From NCBI RefSeq assembly GCF_050434925.1, contig NZ_JBNDJK010000001.1, positions 7,750,001-7,814,000 of the forward strand: a stretch of 64,000 nucleotides of DNA, in the 5' to 3' direction. The position numbers and the translations under genes were made by a program. Origin of the DNA: Inquilinus ginsengisoli_B (GTDB lineage: Bacteria; Pseudomonadota; Alphaproteobacteria; DSM-16000; Inquilinaceae). Shown here piece after piece: positions 1 to 8,534 of this stretch (positions are counted from its first letter, which is position 1; each line of letters begins with the position of its first letter). Below the pieces are notes generated by a model, which saw nothing but the letters and a program-made list of their open reading frames with translations, searched no databases and was not told the DNA's origin.

Positions 1-369
1 GTCCTGCAGCAGCGTCCCGCCAGTCCCGGTGATCCCCGTCCTCTGATGGCCCCCGCGGCGCCCCGGCGCAAGAGCCCGCTGCCCATCACGCAGGCACCGG
101 CGCAGCAAAAATGACTATCGCATACCCAAAGCGCCACGCTGGGTCTCAGAGCTTGCCCGAAACTTGGACAGACAGCCCTGACGAGGCTGATAGGAACCAA
201 ATCGCGCGACATGGCGAAGCTTTCAGTCACCACAAAAAGACTATTGCATACCAAAATCATTTTTGACTAGGCTTCGCGAGCCTCGCATCGAAACCGCACA
301 GCGGCGACGCCGAACGACGCGGACAAGATGGCGGGGCTCAGGGCACGGCTTGGGGAGATTCGGGGACGC
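1..369. promoter_or_regulatory. Upstream region with a duplicated 18-bp motif
   Basis: This non-coding stretch precedes the first ABC operon. GACTATCGCATACCCAAA (113-130) recurs as GACTATTGCATACCAAAA (239-256). The copies match at 16 of 18 positions, lie in the same orientation and start 126 bp apart, and both follow an A-run. The second copy is about 110 bp before the ATG at 370. Such paired sites usually bind a regulator (inference); the core TAT-N3-ATA resembles GntR-family half-sites. No regulator gene lies nearby in this window, so it may sit to the left. Bases 1-86 read open on the minus strand for 28 codons, too little to call a gene. Confidence 0.45.
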
Positions 370-1452
370 ATGACTCTGCTCCTGGAACTGAGCGGCATCA
401 CCAAGGCCTATGGCGGCGCGCCGGCGCTGAGCGACCTGTCGCTGGCGGTCGGCGCGGGCGAGTATCTGTCCATCCTGGGCCCCAGCGGCTCGGGTAAATC
501 CACCATGCTGCGGGTGGTCGCCGGCTTCGAGACGCCGGATGACGGCGATGTGCGGCTGGAGGGCCGGTCGATCCTGTCGATGCCGGCGCATGAGCGCGGC
601 ATCGGCTTCGTGTTCCAGGGGTTCGCCCTGTTCCCGCACATGACCGTCTTCGACAACGTCGCCTACGGCCTGCGCCACCGCAGCCGCGGCCCGGTGGCGG
701 ACGAGGCGGAGGTGCGCCGCCGGGTCGGCGAGGCGCTGGAGCTGCTGGGCCTGACTGGCCTGGGCGGCCGCGCCGTCAGCCAGATCTCCGGCGGCCAGAA
801 GCAGCGCGTCGCCCTGGCCCGCACCCTGGTCACCGATCCGAAGATCGTGCTGCTGGACGAGCCCCTGGGCGCGCTCGACGCCAATCTGCGCGAGCGGATG
901 ATGATCGAGCTGAAGCGCATCCAGGCCCAGCTCGGCGGCACCTTCCTGCACGTCACCGGCAACGAGCAGGAGGCGCTGGCGATGGGCCACCGCACCGCCG
1001 TGCTGGACCGCGGCCGGATCGCCGAGATCAGCCCGCCGCAGACCCTGTACAACCGGCCCGGCTCGGTCCGCGTCGCGCGCTTCCTGAACTGCTACAACAT
1101 CTTCGAAGGCATTGTCGGCGACGGCGCCTTCCGCTTCGCCGAGGCCGCCCTGCCGCTGCCGGGCGAATCCACCGCGGGCGCCGCTGCCTACTGCATCCGC
1201 GCCGATAAGGTGACGGTGGTCGAGGAGACGGATCCGGCGGCGCCGGGCGAGGCCGCCCTGCCCGGCCGCTTCATCGCCAGCGAATATTCCGGCGCCCGGG
1301 TGACCTATCTGTTCGACGTCGCCGGCAGCCGGCCGGTCGAGGTCGAATACCATCTGAGCCACCGCCGGCCGGGGAGCTTCGACGCCGGGCGCCGCTATAC
1401 GCTGCGCTGGCCGGCGGCGGAGGCCCTCGTGTTCCGCGAGGGGCGGCGATGA
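370..1452 (+). CDS. Polyamine-type ABC transporter ATP-binding protein lacking the H-loop histidine
   Basis: 360 aa, PotA/spermidine-type nucleotide-binding subunit of an importer. Visible motifs: Walker A GPSGSGKST (res 37-45), Q-loop VFQGF (Q83), signature SGGQKQRVALAR (from res 140), Walker B LLDEPLGALD (D163, E164), then a C-terminal OB-fold-like (TOBE) region. Where family members read VTHD, this protein reads VTGNE, so the switch histidine is Gly197 (codon GGC at 958). An ATG exists at 328, but 370 follows a purine-rich ribosome site and begins where homology begins. The stop overlaps the next start (ATGA). It is probably paired with the canonical ATPase at 6037. Confidence 0.9.
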   Translation: MTLLLELSGITKAYGGAPALSDLSLAVGAGEYLSILGPSGSGKSTMLRVVAGFETPDDGDVRLEGRSILSMPAHERGIGFVFQGFALFPHMTVFDNVAYGLRHRSRGPVADEAEVRRRVGEALELLGLTGLGGRAVSQISGGQKQRVALARTLVTDPKIVLLDEPLGALDANLRERMMIELKRIQAQLGGTFLHVTGNEQEALAMGHRTAVLDRGRIAEISPPQTLYNRPGSVRVARFLNCYNIFEGIVGDGAFRFAEAALPLPGESTAGAAAYCIRADKVTVVEETDPAAPGEAALPGRFIASEYSGARVTYLFDVAGSRPVEVEYHLSHRRPGSFDAGRRYTLRWPAAEALVFREGRR

Positions 1453-2354
1453 GCGCCGGAGCGGAGACCATGACCGAGACCGCACCGGCCCCGATCCCGC
1501 GGCGGCGCACCGGGCGGCGGGTGGCGGCGCTGCTGGCGGCGCCAGGCGCCTTGTGGATGACCGCCTTCCTGGTCGTCCCGATCGCGATGATGGTCTATGT
1601 CAGCTTCTGGACCCAGAAGACCTTCACCATCGAACCGACGCTGACCCTGAAGAACTGGGCCACCTTCTTCGGCACCTCGACCTATCTGTCGGCGCTGTGG
1701 ACCACGGTCCGGATCTGGCTGATCGTGCTGGCGACGACGCTGGCGCTGGGCTACCCGGTCGCGCTGTATATCGGCCTGTTCGTCCGCAACAAGACGGTCC
1801 AGACCGTCCTCTTGGTGGTCTGCGTCGTGCCGTTCTGGACCTCGTTCCTGATCCGGGTGCTGGCCTGGCGCCCGATGCTGGGCACCGAGGGCGCGGTCAA
1901 CATCCTGCTGATGAAGCTGGGCGTGGTGTCGGAGCCGGTGGCCGGCCTGCTGTTCACCGAGCTCAGCGTCGTCATCGGCATGACCCAGATCTATGTCGTG
2001 TTCATGGTCGGGCCGATCGCCTTCATGCTGTCGCGGATCGAGCCCAGCCTGATCGAGGCCGCGCGGGACCTGGGCGCCGGCACCGGCCGCATCTTCCGCA
2101 CCGTGATCCTGCCGCTGAGCCTGCCGGGCGTGATCGTCGGCGCGATCTTCGTGTCGGTCATGGTGCTGGGCGAGTTCGCCACCGCCGCCGCGCTGTCCGG
2201 CCGCAAGGTCAACATGCTGGGCAACATCATCGTCACCCAGGTCGGGTCGCTGAAATGGGCCTTCGCCGCCGTGGTCGGCGTGATCCTGACCGTGGTGATG
2301 GGCATCGTTGTCGCCGGGCTGCTGCGCCTGGTCGACCTGCGGAAGGAGCTGTAG
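1449..2354 (+). CDS. ABC transporter permease, PotB-type
   Basis: 301 aa integral membrane subunit of a spermidine/putrescine-family importer. It has an N-terminal membrane segment after a basic tail, about six membrane helices in all, and the EAA cytoplasmic loop EAARDLGAGTGRIFRTVILP that contacts the ATPase. It overlaps the upstream ATPase by 4 bp and is followed 3 bp later by the second permease, so it is translationally coupled. An in-frame ATG at 1470 is an alternative start. Substrate specificity cannot be read from the permease. Confidence 0.9.
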   Translation: MSAGAETMTETAPAPIPRRRTGRRVAALLAAPGALWMTAFLVVPIAMMVYVSFWTQKTFTIEPTLTLKNWATFFGTSTYLSALWTTVRIWLIVLATTLALGYPVALYIGLFVRNKTVQTVLLVVCVVPFWTSFLIRVLAWRPMLGTEGAVNILLMKLGVVSEPVAGLLFTELSVVIGMTQIYVVFMVGPIAFMLSRIEPSLIEAARDLGAGTGRIFRTVILPLSLPGVIVGAIFVSVMVLGEFATAAALSGRKVNMLGNIIVTQVGSLKWAFAAVVGVILTVVMGIVVAGLLRLVDLRKEL

Positions 2355-2357
2355 GCC

Positions 2358-3209
2358 ATGCAGGGGCAGCCGCTTCTCCGCACCGCGCTGATCACGTTCA
2401 CGGCGCTGTTCATCGTGTTCCTGTACGGCCCGCTGGCGGTGCTGGCGACGCTGAGCTTCCAGTCGGGGCCCGAGGGCGGGCCGCAATTCCCGATCATCGA
2501 ATGGTCGACCTACTGGTACCAGCACCTGTTCGGCTGGGCGCCGCCGTCGCGCGTGGCGCCGCTGGCGATCGGCGACGCGCTGGTCCGGTCCCTGACCCTG
2601 GCCTTCATGACCATGGTCGTGGCCACCATTCTCGGCACCCTGTCGGCCCAGGCCTTCCGGTCGCGCTTCCGCGGCTCCGGCATCATCTTCTACCTGATCG
2701 TGCTGGGCATGATGGTACCCGGCGTGCTGGTCGGGCTGGGCGTCGCCCTGGTCGCCAATGAGCTGGGCATACCGCGGGCGTGGTGGGGGACGTCCTTCGT
2801 CACCCATGTGGTCTACACCTTCCCCTTCGCCTTCCTGGTCATGCTGGCGATCTTCAACCGCTTCGACCGGTCGATCGAGGAGGCGTCGTGGAGCCTGGGC
2901 GTCAGCCCCGCCCGCACCTTCCGCAAGATCACCTTCCCGCTGATCTTCCCGGGCGTACTGAGCGCGATGCTGTTCGCCTTCACCCTGAGCTACGACGAGT
3001 TCCCGCGCACCCTGTTCACCGCCGGCGGCGGCCAGACCCTGCCGCTGACGATCTACGGCACCTTCTCGGTCGAGATCCATCCGAACATCTTCGCCTTCGG
3101 GGTGCTGACCACCCTGTTCTCCTTCGCCCTGCTCGCCGTCTACGGGGTGCTGATGGCGTTGTCGGTCCGCCGGGCCAAGCGCATGGCGATCCAGGAGGAG
3201 CTGCGATGA
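2358..3209 (+). CDS. ABC transporter permease, PotC-type
   Basis: 283 aa second permease of the same importer. It has about six hydrophobic segments and a typical EAA loop (EEASWSLGVSPARTFRKITF) before the last helices. It begins 3 bp after the first permease and ends in an ATGA overlap with the downstream SDR. With the 1449 product it should form the heterodimeric translocation pore. Confidence 0.9.
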   Translation: MQGQPLLRTALITFTALFIVFLYGPLAVLATLSFQSGPEGGPQFPIIEWSTYWYQHLFGWAPPSRVAPLAIGDALVRSLTLAFMTMVVATILGTLSAQAFRSRFRGSGIIFYLIVLGMMVPGVLVGLGVALVANELGIPRAWWGTSFVTHVVYTFPFAFLVMLAIFNRFDRSIEEASWSLGVSPARTFRKITFPLIFPGVLSAMLFAFTLSYDEFPRTLFTAGGGQTLPLTIYGTFSVEIHPNIFAFGVLTTLFSFALLAVYGVLMALSVRRAKRMAIQEELR

Positions 3210-3952
3210 GGGCGCTGGCCGAGCACGTCGCCATCGTCACCGGCGCCGCCAGCGGCATCGGCAAGGCGATCGCGGAGCGGCTGGCTGCGGCGGGCGCCGC
3301 CGTGCTGATCGCCGACCTGCATGTCGACCGGGCCGAGGCCGTCGCGGCGACCCTGCGCGCCGCCGGTGGGCGGGCCGAGGCCGTCGGGGCCGATGTCTCC
3401 GACTCCGAGGCCGTAGAGCACGTCTTCGCCGCCGGTCGCGACGCCTTCGGCGACTGCACCCTGCTGGTCAACAACGCCGGCCATGTCCACCAGTCGCCCT
3501 TCGAGGCGCTGGCGGTGGCCGACTGGGACCGGATGATCGCGGTGCATCTGCGCGGCACCTTCCTGTGCTGCCGCGCCGCCCTGCCGGCGATGCTGGCGGC
3601 CGGCGACGGGGTGATCGTCAACATCGCCTCGCAGCTGGGCCAGATCGGCGGGGTCGACCTGGTGCATTACAGCGCCGCCAAGGCCGGGATCATCGGCCTG
3701 ACCAAGGCGCTGGCGCGCGAGGTCAGCGCGCGCGGCGTGCGGGTCAACGCGGTGGCGCCCGGGCCGATCGAGACCGAGCTGGTGCGCGCCCTGTCCGCGG
3801 AGTGGCGGGCGGCGAAGAAGGCGCAGCTGCCGCTCGGCCGCTTCGGCGCGCCGGAGGATGTGGCCGAGACCGTGGCCTTTCTCGCCTCCCCCGCCGCCGG
3901 GATCTATGTCGGCCAGACGCTGGGGCCCAATTCCGGCGACGTGATGCTGTAG
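3206..3952 (+). CDS. SDR family NAD(P)-dependent oxidoreductase
   Basis: 248 aa classical short-chain dehydrogenase. The Rossmann nucleotide motif TGAASGIG is near the N-terminus, NNAG lies mid-protein, and the catalytic Ser and YxxxK (HYSAAKAG) follow, giving the usual family length of about 250. The ATG is inside the permease stop (ATGA), which fixes the start and shows coupling to transport. It probably oxidises a hydroxyl of the imported compound or its product; substrate unknown. The C-terminus (GQTLGPNSGDVML) departs from the usual VDGG ending. Confidence 0.9.
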   Translation: MRALAEHVAIVTGAASGIGKAIAERLAAAGAAVLIADLHVDRAEAVAATLRAAGGRAEAVGADVSDSEAVEHVFAAGRDAFGDCTLLVNNAGHVHQSPFEALAVADWDRMIAVHLRGTFLCCRAALPAMLAAGDGVIVNIASQLGQIGGVDLVHYSAAKAGIIGLTKALAREVSARGVRVNAVAPGPIETELVRALSAEWRAAKKAQLPLGRFGAPEDVAETVAFLASPAAGIYVGQTLGPNSGDVML

Positions 3953-3960
3953 GAGGAATG

Positions 3961-4719
3961 ATGACCCGCAAGGTTGCCCTGATCACGGGCGGCGGCATCG
4001 GCATCGGCCGGGCCACGGCCCTGGCCTTCGCCGGCGCCGGCCACCATGTGGTCGTGACCGACGTGCTGGAGGCCGAGGGCCGCGCCACCGCCAAGGCGAT
4101 CGGCGATGCCGGCGGCAGCGGCGAGTTCCAGCATCTCGACGTCACCGACACCGAGCGGGTCAACGCCGTGGTCGCCGATGTCGAGGCGCGGCACGGCGCG
4201 CTGGACGCGCTGGTCGCCAATGCCGGCATCGCCCACCGCGTGCCGCTGTCGCAGATGACCGACGCCAAGTGGGACCGCACCTTCGACGTCGACCTGAAAG
4301 GCATCTTCCGCGTGGTCCGCGCCGCCCTGCCCGGGATGCGCACCCGCGGCCAGGGCGCCATCGTCGCCCTGTCCTCGATCATGGGCGTGGCCTATGGCTG
4401 GGACGAGCACGTCCACTACTCCGCCGCCAAATCCGGCGTGGTCGGGCTGGTGCGCGGCCTGGCGGTGGAGCTGGCGCGCAGCGGCATCCGCGTCAACGGC
4501 ATCGCCCCCGGCTACATCCGCACCGCCCAGGCGTTGTCGCGCGAGCATTCGCTGGGGCCCGAGGGGCTGGAGAAGGCGGCCGCGTTCATCCCCATGGGCC
4601 GGGTCGGCGAACCGGACGACATCGCCGATGTGGCGCTGTTCCTGGCCTCGCCGGCCGCCCGCTACATCACCGGCCAGACCATCGTCGTCGATGGCGGCCT
4701 GCTGGTCGGACGCTACTGA
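3961..4719 (+). CDS. SDR family oxidoreductase
   Basis: 252 aa classical SDR: GGGIGIG cofactor motif, NAG, catalytic Ser, YxxxK in HYSAAKSG, and C-terminal GQTIVVDGG. The ATG at 3961 is preferred over 3958 because the strong AGGAGG at 3951-3956 would leave almost no spacing for the latter. It lies 8 bp after another SDR of different sequence, suggesting two successive oxidation or reduction steps on the transported compound (inference). Confidence 0.9.
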   Translation: MTRKVALITGGGIGIGRATALAFAGAGHHVVVTDVLEAEGRATAKAIGDAGGSGEFQHLDVTDTERVNAVVADVEARHGALDALVANAGIAHRVPLSQMTDAKWDRTFDVDLKGIFRVVRAALPGMRTRGQGAIVALSSIMGVAYGWDEHVHYSAAKSGVVGLVRGLAVELARSGIRVNGIAPGYIRTAQALSREHSLGPEGLEKAAAFIPMGRVGEPDDIADVALFLASPAARYITGQTIVVDGGLLVGRY

Positions 4720-4745
4720 CGGCCCCGTTGAGAAGGGCCGGTTTC
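4720..4745 (+). terminator. Possible hairpin between SDR and binding protein genes
   Basis: CGGCCC, a 9-base loop, then GGGCCG (4720-4740), followed by GTTTC. The 6-bp GC stem directly after the SDR stop could be a weak terminator or an RNA-processing or stability element that lets the abundant binding protein be expressed at a different level. There is no long U-run, so the call is tentative. Confidence 0.35.
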
Positions 4746-4776
4746 GGGTGGTTTTCACGATAACGGGAGAGCACAC

Positions 4777-6012
4777 ATGGCACAGTTTCCGCATCTGAGC
4801 CGCAGGCAGATCCTGCAGGGCACGATCGGCGCCACCGCCCTGGCGATGGGCGGCGGCACGCCGTTCCTCAACTCGCGCCGCGCCTATGCCCAGGCCGGCG
4901 CCCTGGCGCAGGAGCAGTTGCGCACGATCGGCCTGTCGGTCACGGTGCAGGATCGCATCCTGGCCGATTTCAAGACCGCCTCCGGCGTCGGCAGCACCCA
5001 GGGCACGGCGGCGACCTTCCCCGACGCTCAGACCAAGATCCTGTCCGGCGCCACCGACTACGACTGCTGGGAGGTGATCGGCGAGCGGCTGCCCTCGGTG
5101 GTGCAGACGAACAACGTCACCGCCATCCCCGCCTCGGGTCTCAAGAATTGGGCCAACATCCGCGACACCTTCACCAAGCCGAATCCGAAATGGCCGCGCG
5201 GCGCCCAGATCGTCGGCCAGATCTGGAAGGACGAGGCGCAGACCGAGCTGTGGATGGTGCCGGCGGTCTACAATTACGATTCGATCGGCTTCAACCCGTC
5301 GGTGGTGTCCGACGAGGAGGCCAACACCTGGACCGCGATCTTCGACCCGAAGTTCAAGGGCCGGTCCGGGCTGAACACCGACCCGCTGATCGCGCTGGGC
5401 CAGGCCATCATGGCGATGAACTCGCTGGGCCTGTCGCAGGTCGCCAATCCCGGCAACCCGAGCGAGGCCGAGATCGACGAGGCGATGAAGTTCCTGGTGT
5501 CGAAGAAGAAGGACGGCCAGTTCCGCGCCCTGTGGGGCGATTTCGGCGAGCTGGTCAACCTGATGGCCTCGGGCGAGATGGTGGTGTGCGACGCCTGGCA
5601 GCCGGCGGTGATGGCGGTGAAGGCGCAGGGCAAGCCCTGCAAATACGCCGTGCCGAAGGAGGGCTACCGCGCCTGGGCCATCGGCGTGTCGCTGATCGCC
5701 AGCTCGCCGAACCAGGCGGCGGTCTCGGCCTATGCCGATTACTGGCTGTCCGGCCCGCCGGCGATCACGGTGTCGGAGCAGGGCTACTACTCCCCCACCA
5801 CCAACATCAAATCGGTGATGGCGCCGGAGAAATACGGCTTCTGGTACGAGGGCAAGCCCTGGGTCGGGGCGCCCGACCGCGGCATCAAGGAGGGCGACCT
5901 GCGCGACGGCGGCTCGCTGGAGACCCGCGCCGCCCATGTCGCCTACTGGCACCAGTGGCCGGACCAGTACGACCACGTGACCCAGAAATGGGACGAGTTC
6001 CTGAACGCCTGA
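4777..6012 (+). CDS. Extracellular solute-binding protein, PotD-like, Tat signal
   Basis: 411 aa periplasmic binding protein of the spermidine/putrescine class. Residues 8-13 read SRRQIL, a twin-arginine motif, followed by a hydrophobic stretch and an AYAQA cleavage region, so Tat export is predicted. The mature part has the type-2 periplasmic binding layout (WTAIFDPKFKGR; EGYRAWAIG; FWYEGKPW). It is followed 24 bp later by the ATPase at 6037. A clear paralogue lacking a signal lies at 9671. Confidence 0.9.
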   Translation: MAQFPHLSRRQILQGTIGATALAMGGGTPFLNSRRAYAQAGALAQEQLRTIGLSVTVQDRILADFKTASGVGSTQGTAATFPDAQTKILSGATDYDCWEVIGERLPSVVQTNNVTAIPASGLKNWANIRDTFTKPNPKWPRGAQIVGQIWKDEAQTELWMVPAVYNYDSIGFNPSVVSDEEANTWTAIFDPKFKGRSGLNTDPLIALGQAIMAMNSLGLSQVANPGNPSEAEIDEAMKFLVSKKKDGQFRALWGDFGELVNLMASGEMVVCDAWQPAVMAVKAQGKPCKYAVPKEGYRAWAIGVSLIASSPNQAAVSAYADYWLSGPPAITVSEQGYYSPTTNIKSVMAPEKYGFWYEGKPWVGAPDRGIKEGDLRDGGSLETRAAHVAYWHQWPDQYDHVTQKWDEFLNA

Positions 6013-6036
6013 CGCGGTGAAGCGAGGGGACGCACA

Positions 6037-7134
6037 GTGACCTACGATCTCGAGCTCGCCGGCGTCGGCAAGACCTATCCGGACGGCACGCCGGCGGTGA
6101 TCGATTTCGACCTGCGCGCGGCGAAGGGGGAGTTTATCTCCTTCGTCGGCCCCTCGGGCTGCGGCAAGACCACGACGCTCCGGATGATCGCCGGCTTCGA
6201 GGACATCAGCGCCGGCGACATCCTGGTGCGCGGGCGGCGGATCAACGACCTGCCGCCCGAGCGCCGCCCGACCTCGACCATCTTCCAGAACTTCGCCCTG
6301 TTCCCGCACATGAGCGTGCGCCAGAACATCGAATACGGCCTCCGGGTGAAGGGTCTGCCGGCGGCGGAGCGTCGGGCCAAGGCCGACCGGATGATGCAGG
6401 TCCTGGACCTGACCGACATCGCCGACCGCCGCAGCAGCGGCCTGTCCGGCGGCCAGCGCCAGCGCACCGCCCTGGCCCGCGGCCTGGTGGTCGAGCCCGA
6501 CATCCTGCTGCTGGACGAGCCGCTGGGCGCGCTGGACGCCAATCTGCGCAAGTCGATCCAGGCCGAATTGAAGCTGCTCCAGCGCAACATCGGCATCACC
6601 TTCGTCTTCGTCACCCATGCCCAGTCCGAGGCGCTGGCGCTGTCGGACCGCATCGTGGTGATGAACCGCGGCCGGGTGGAGCAGATCAGCCCGCCGGAGG
6701 AGATCTACCGCCGGCCGCAGACCGAGTTCGTGGCCCGCTTCATCGGCCGCAACACTGTGCTGCCGGGCCGGCTGGAGGCGCGGGACGGCGCCGTGGCCCG
6801 GGTCGTGACCGGCTTCGGCCCGCTGCACGGCACGCTGAACGACCCGACGCTGAAGGTCGGCGACGCCGCCGCGGTGGTGGTGCCGTCCGAGGCGATCGAC
6901 GTGGTCGGCGCCGCCCAGGGCGCGGCGCTGGCCGGGCGCGGCGACACCCTGCCGGGCCGGCTGATCGGCCAGGCCGTCACCGGCCATGCGCTGCACCTGA
7001 CCATCGGCCTGTCGGACGGGCGCGAGATCGGGGTCGAGAGCCATGTCGACAAATACGCCGCCGGCTGGTCGGGCGAGGAGATCGTGCTCGGCTGGCAGCC
7101 GGGCGAGGCGACCGTGATCCGGGCGGCCGCGTGA
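6037..7134 (+). CDS. Polyamine-type ABC transporter ATP-binding protein (canonical)
   Basis: 365 aa PotA-like ATPase with a full motif set: GPSGCGKTT Walker A, Q-loop IFQNF, LSGGQRQRTALAR signature, LLLDEPLGALD Walker B and an intact H-loop (VTHAQSEAL), then a C-terminal TOBE-like domain. It starts with GTG after GAGGGGAC. Two ATPases in one transport operon, one without the H-loop His (370-1452), suggest an asymmetric heterodimer, although two separate homodimeric assemblies cannot be excluded. Confidence 0.9.
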   Translation: MTYDLELAGVGKTYPDGTPAVIDFDLRAAKGEFISFVGPSGCGKTTTLRMIAGFEDISAGDILVRGRRINDLPPERRPTSTIFQNFALFPHMSVRQNIEYGLRVKGLPAAERRAKADRMMQVLDLTDIADRRSSGLSGGQRQRTALARGLVVEPDILLLDEPLGALDANLRKSIQAELKLLQRNIGITFVFVTHAQSEALALSDRIVVMNRGRVEQISPPEEIYRRPQTEFVARFIGRNTVLPGRLEARDGAVARVVTGFGPLHGTLNDPTLKVGDAAAVVVPSEAIDVVGAAQGAALAGRGDTLPGRLIGQAVTGHALHLTIGLSDGREIGVESHVDKYAAGWSGEEIVLGWQPGEATVIRAAA

Positions 7135-7168
7135 CGCGGCGGCAGCCCAGCAAGAGGAGGAACCCCTG

Positions 7169-8050
7169 ATGGCGAAAGAGATCCTGTGCGGCTTCGGCGT
7201 CGATGTCGACGCGGTGGCCGGGTGGCTCGGCTCCTATGGCGGCGAGGATTCGCCGGACGACATCTCGCGTGGCCTGTTCTCCGGCGAGGTCGGCAGCCCG
7301 CGCCTGCTGAAGCTGTTCGACCGGCTGGGGATCAAGACCACCTGGTTCATCCCCGGCCATTCGATCGAGACCTTCCCGGAGCAGATGCAGGCGGTGGCCG
7401 AGGCCGGGCACGAGATCGGCATCCACGGCTACAGCCACGAGAACCCGATCGCCATGACCCCGGCGCAGGAGGAGGAGGTCCTCGACAAGTGCATCGAGCT
7501 GGTGACCCAGCTGTCCGGCCGCCGGCCGACCGGCTATGTCGCGCCGTGGTGGGAGTTCAGCCAGGTCAGCAACGAGCTGCTGCTGAAGAAGGGCATCAAG
7601 TACGACCACTCGCTGATGCACAAGGACTTCGAGCCCTACTATGTCCGCGTCGGCGACAGCTGGACCAAGATCGACTTCGCGAAGAAGCCGAGCGAGTGGA
7701 TGGTGCCGCTGAAGCGCGGCGTCGAGACCGACCTGATCGAGATCCCGGCCAGCTGGTACCTCGACGACCTGCCGCCGATGATGTTCATCAAGAAGTCGCC
7801 GAACAGCCACGGCTTCGTCAATCCGCGGCACATCGAGGAGATGTGGCGCGACCAGTTCGACTGGGTCTACCGCGAGTACGAGTACGCCGTGTTCCCGATC
7901 ACCATCCACCCGGACGTCGCCGGGCGGCCGCAGGTGCTGCTGATGCTGGAGCGGCTGTACAACCACATGATCCGCCACCCCGGCGTGCGCTTCGTCACCA
8001 TGGACGAGATGGCCGACGACTTCGCCAAAAGGTCGCCGAGGAAGAAGTAA
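7169..8050 (+). CDS. Polysaccharide deacetylase-family hydrolase
   Basis: 293 aa NodB-homology/carbohydrate-esterase-4 fold, close in style to PuuE/HpPgdA-type enzymes (allantoinase, cyclic imidase and peptidoglycan deacetylase-like). Metal and catalytic features: GVDVDA near the N-terminus, HGYSHENP, the WW-rich region YVAPWWEFS, and ITIHPDVAGRP near the C-terminus. It has no signal peptide, so it is cytosolic. Context with a polyamine-type importer, SDRs and a CobW metal chaperone favours hydrolysis of an imported amide or imide over cell-wall deacetylation (inference). AGGAGG precedes the ATG. Confidence 0.85.
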   Translation: MAKEILCGFGVDVDAVAGWLGSYGGEDSPDDISRGLFSGEVGSPRLLKLFDRLGIKTTWFIPGHSIETFPEQMQAVAEAGHEIGIHGYSHENPIAMTPAQEEEVLDKCIELVTQLSGRRPTGYVAPWWEFSQVSNELLLKKGIKYDHSLMHKDFEPYYVRVGDSWTKIDFAKKPSEWMVPLKRGVETDLIEIPASWYLDDLPPMMFIKKSPNSHGFVNPRHIEEMWRDQFDWVYREYEYAVFPITIHPDVAGRPQVLLMLERLYNHMIRHPGVRFVTMDEMADDFAKRSPRKK

Positions 8051-8073
8051 TCCGGAAGGCATTTCCCTTATCT

Positions 8074-8169
8074 TGTCATTGCCGGGCTTGACCCGGCAAT
8101 CCAGAGTATGTCGACAGTCTCTGGATGCCCGGGTCAATCCTCGGATCAAGTCCGAGGACGGGCATGACA
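8074..8169. repeat. REP-like palindromic intergenic element, copy 1
   Basis: An imperfect dyad beginning GTCATTGCCGGGCTTGAC and ending in the inverted GGGCATGAC, with nested small hairpins (CCGGGCTTGACCCGG). It lies between the deacetylase stop and the 106-aa gene. A close relative with the same opening 30-odd bases occurs at 22340-22429. Such elements are non-coding and often folded in RNA. Confidence 0.7.
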
Positions 8170-8213
8170 GTCTTGGGATTGGGCGTACTGTCGGCCAGGA
8201 GGAGCAGGTCACC

Positions 8214-8534
8214 ATGTGCGGCGTGTGCGGCATGCTCGGGGGCGAGGAGCACTGGACGGCGGAATCGGCCCGGCCGGAGGTGTTCGGCGCCGGCCGCACC
8301 CGCCGGGCCGAGCGGCTGCACCGCGCCGCCGCCGCCAACCGGATCCTGACCCTGTTCGGGCTGCGGCTGGACGACTGGCAGGGCAGCGCCTTCGTGCTGA
8401 GCGGCCCGACCGGCCAGCGCGAGATCGTCGACACGCTACCGGCGGTGTGGGCGGCGGCGGCACGGATGCGGGGCGGGACCATCGACCCGCTCGACCCCGT
8501 CCTGCTCGACCGCATCGCGGGGACCGGCAGATGA
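8214..8534 (+). CDS. Small conserved-looking protein with N-terminal MCGVCG motif, unknown function
   Basis: 106 aa. It begins MCGVCGML, a CxxC pair at the extreme N-terminus, then a basic stretch (RTRRAERLHR) and an acidic/hydrophobic C-terminal half. AGGAGG at 8197-8202 supports the ATG at 8214. Its stop overlaps the CobW start (ATGA), so the two are co-translated. The CxxC and the coupling suggest a metal-binding partner of the GTPase or of the upstream hydrolase (inference). MCG also begins Ntn-type amidotransferases, but the protein is far too short for one. Confidence 0.75.
   Translation: MCGVCGMLGGEEHWTAESARPEVFGAGRTRRAERLHRAAAANRILTLFGLRLDDWQGSAFVLSGPTGQREIVDTLPAVWAAAARMRGGTIDPLDPVLLDRIAGTGR

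Noticed and set aside
1..86. Possible start of a divergent minus-strand gene
   Set aside because: Only 28 codons to the edge, Gly/Arg-rich, no ribosome site or motif.
3904..7044. 1046-codon open frame on the minus strand
   Set aside because: It runs antisense to four well-supported genes and its composition (runs of RRR, GQR, AHH) is the usual artefact of high-GC coding sequence.
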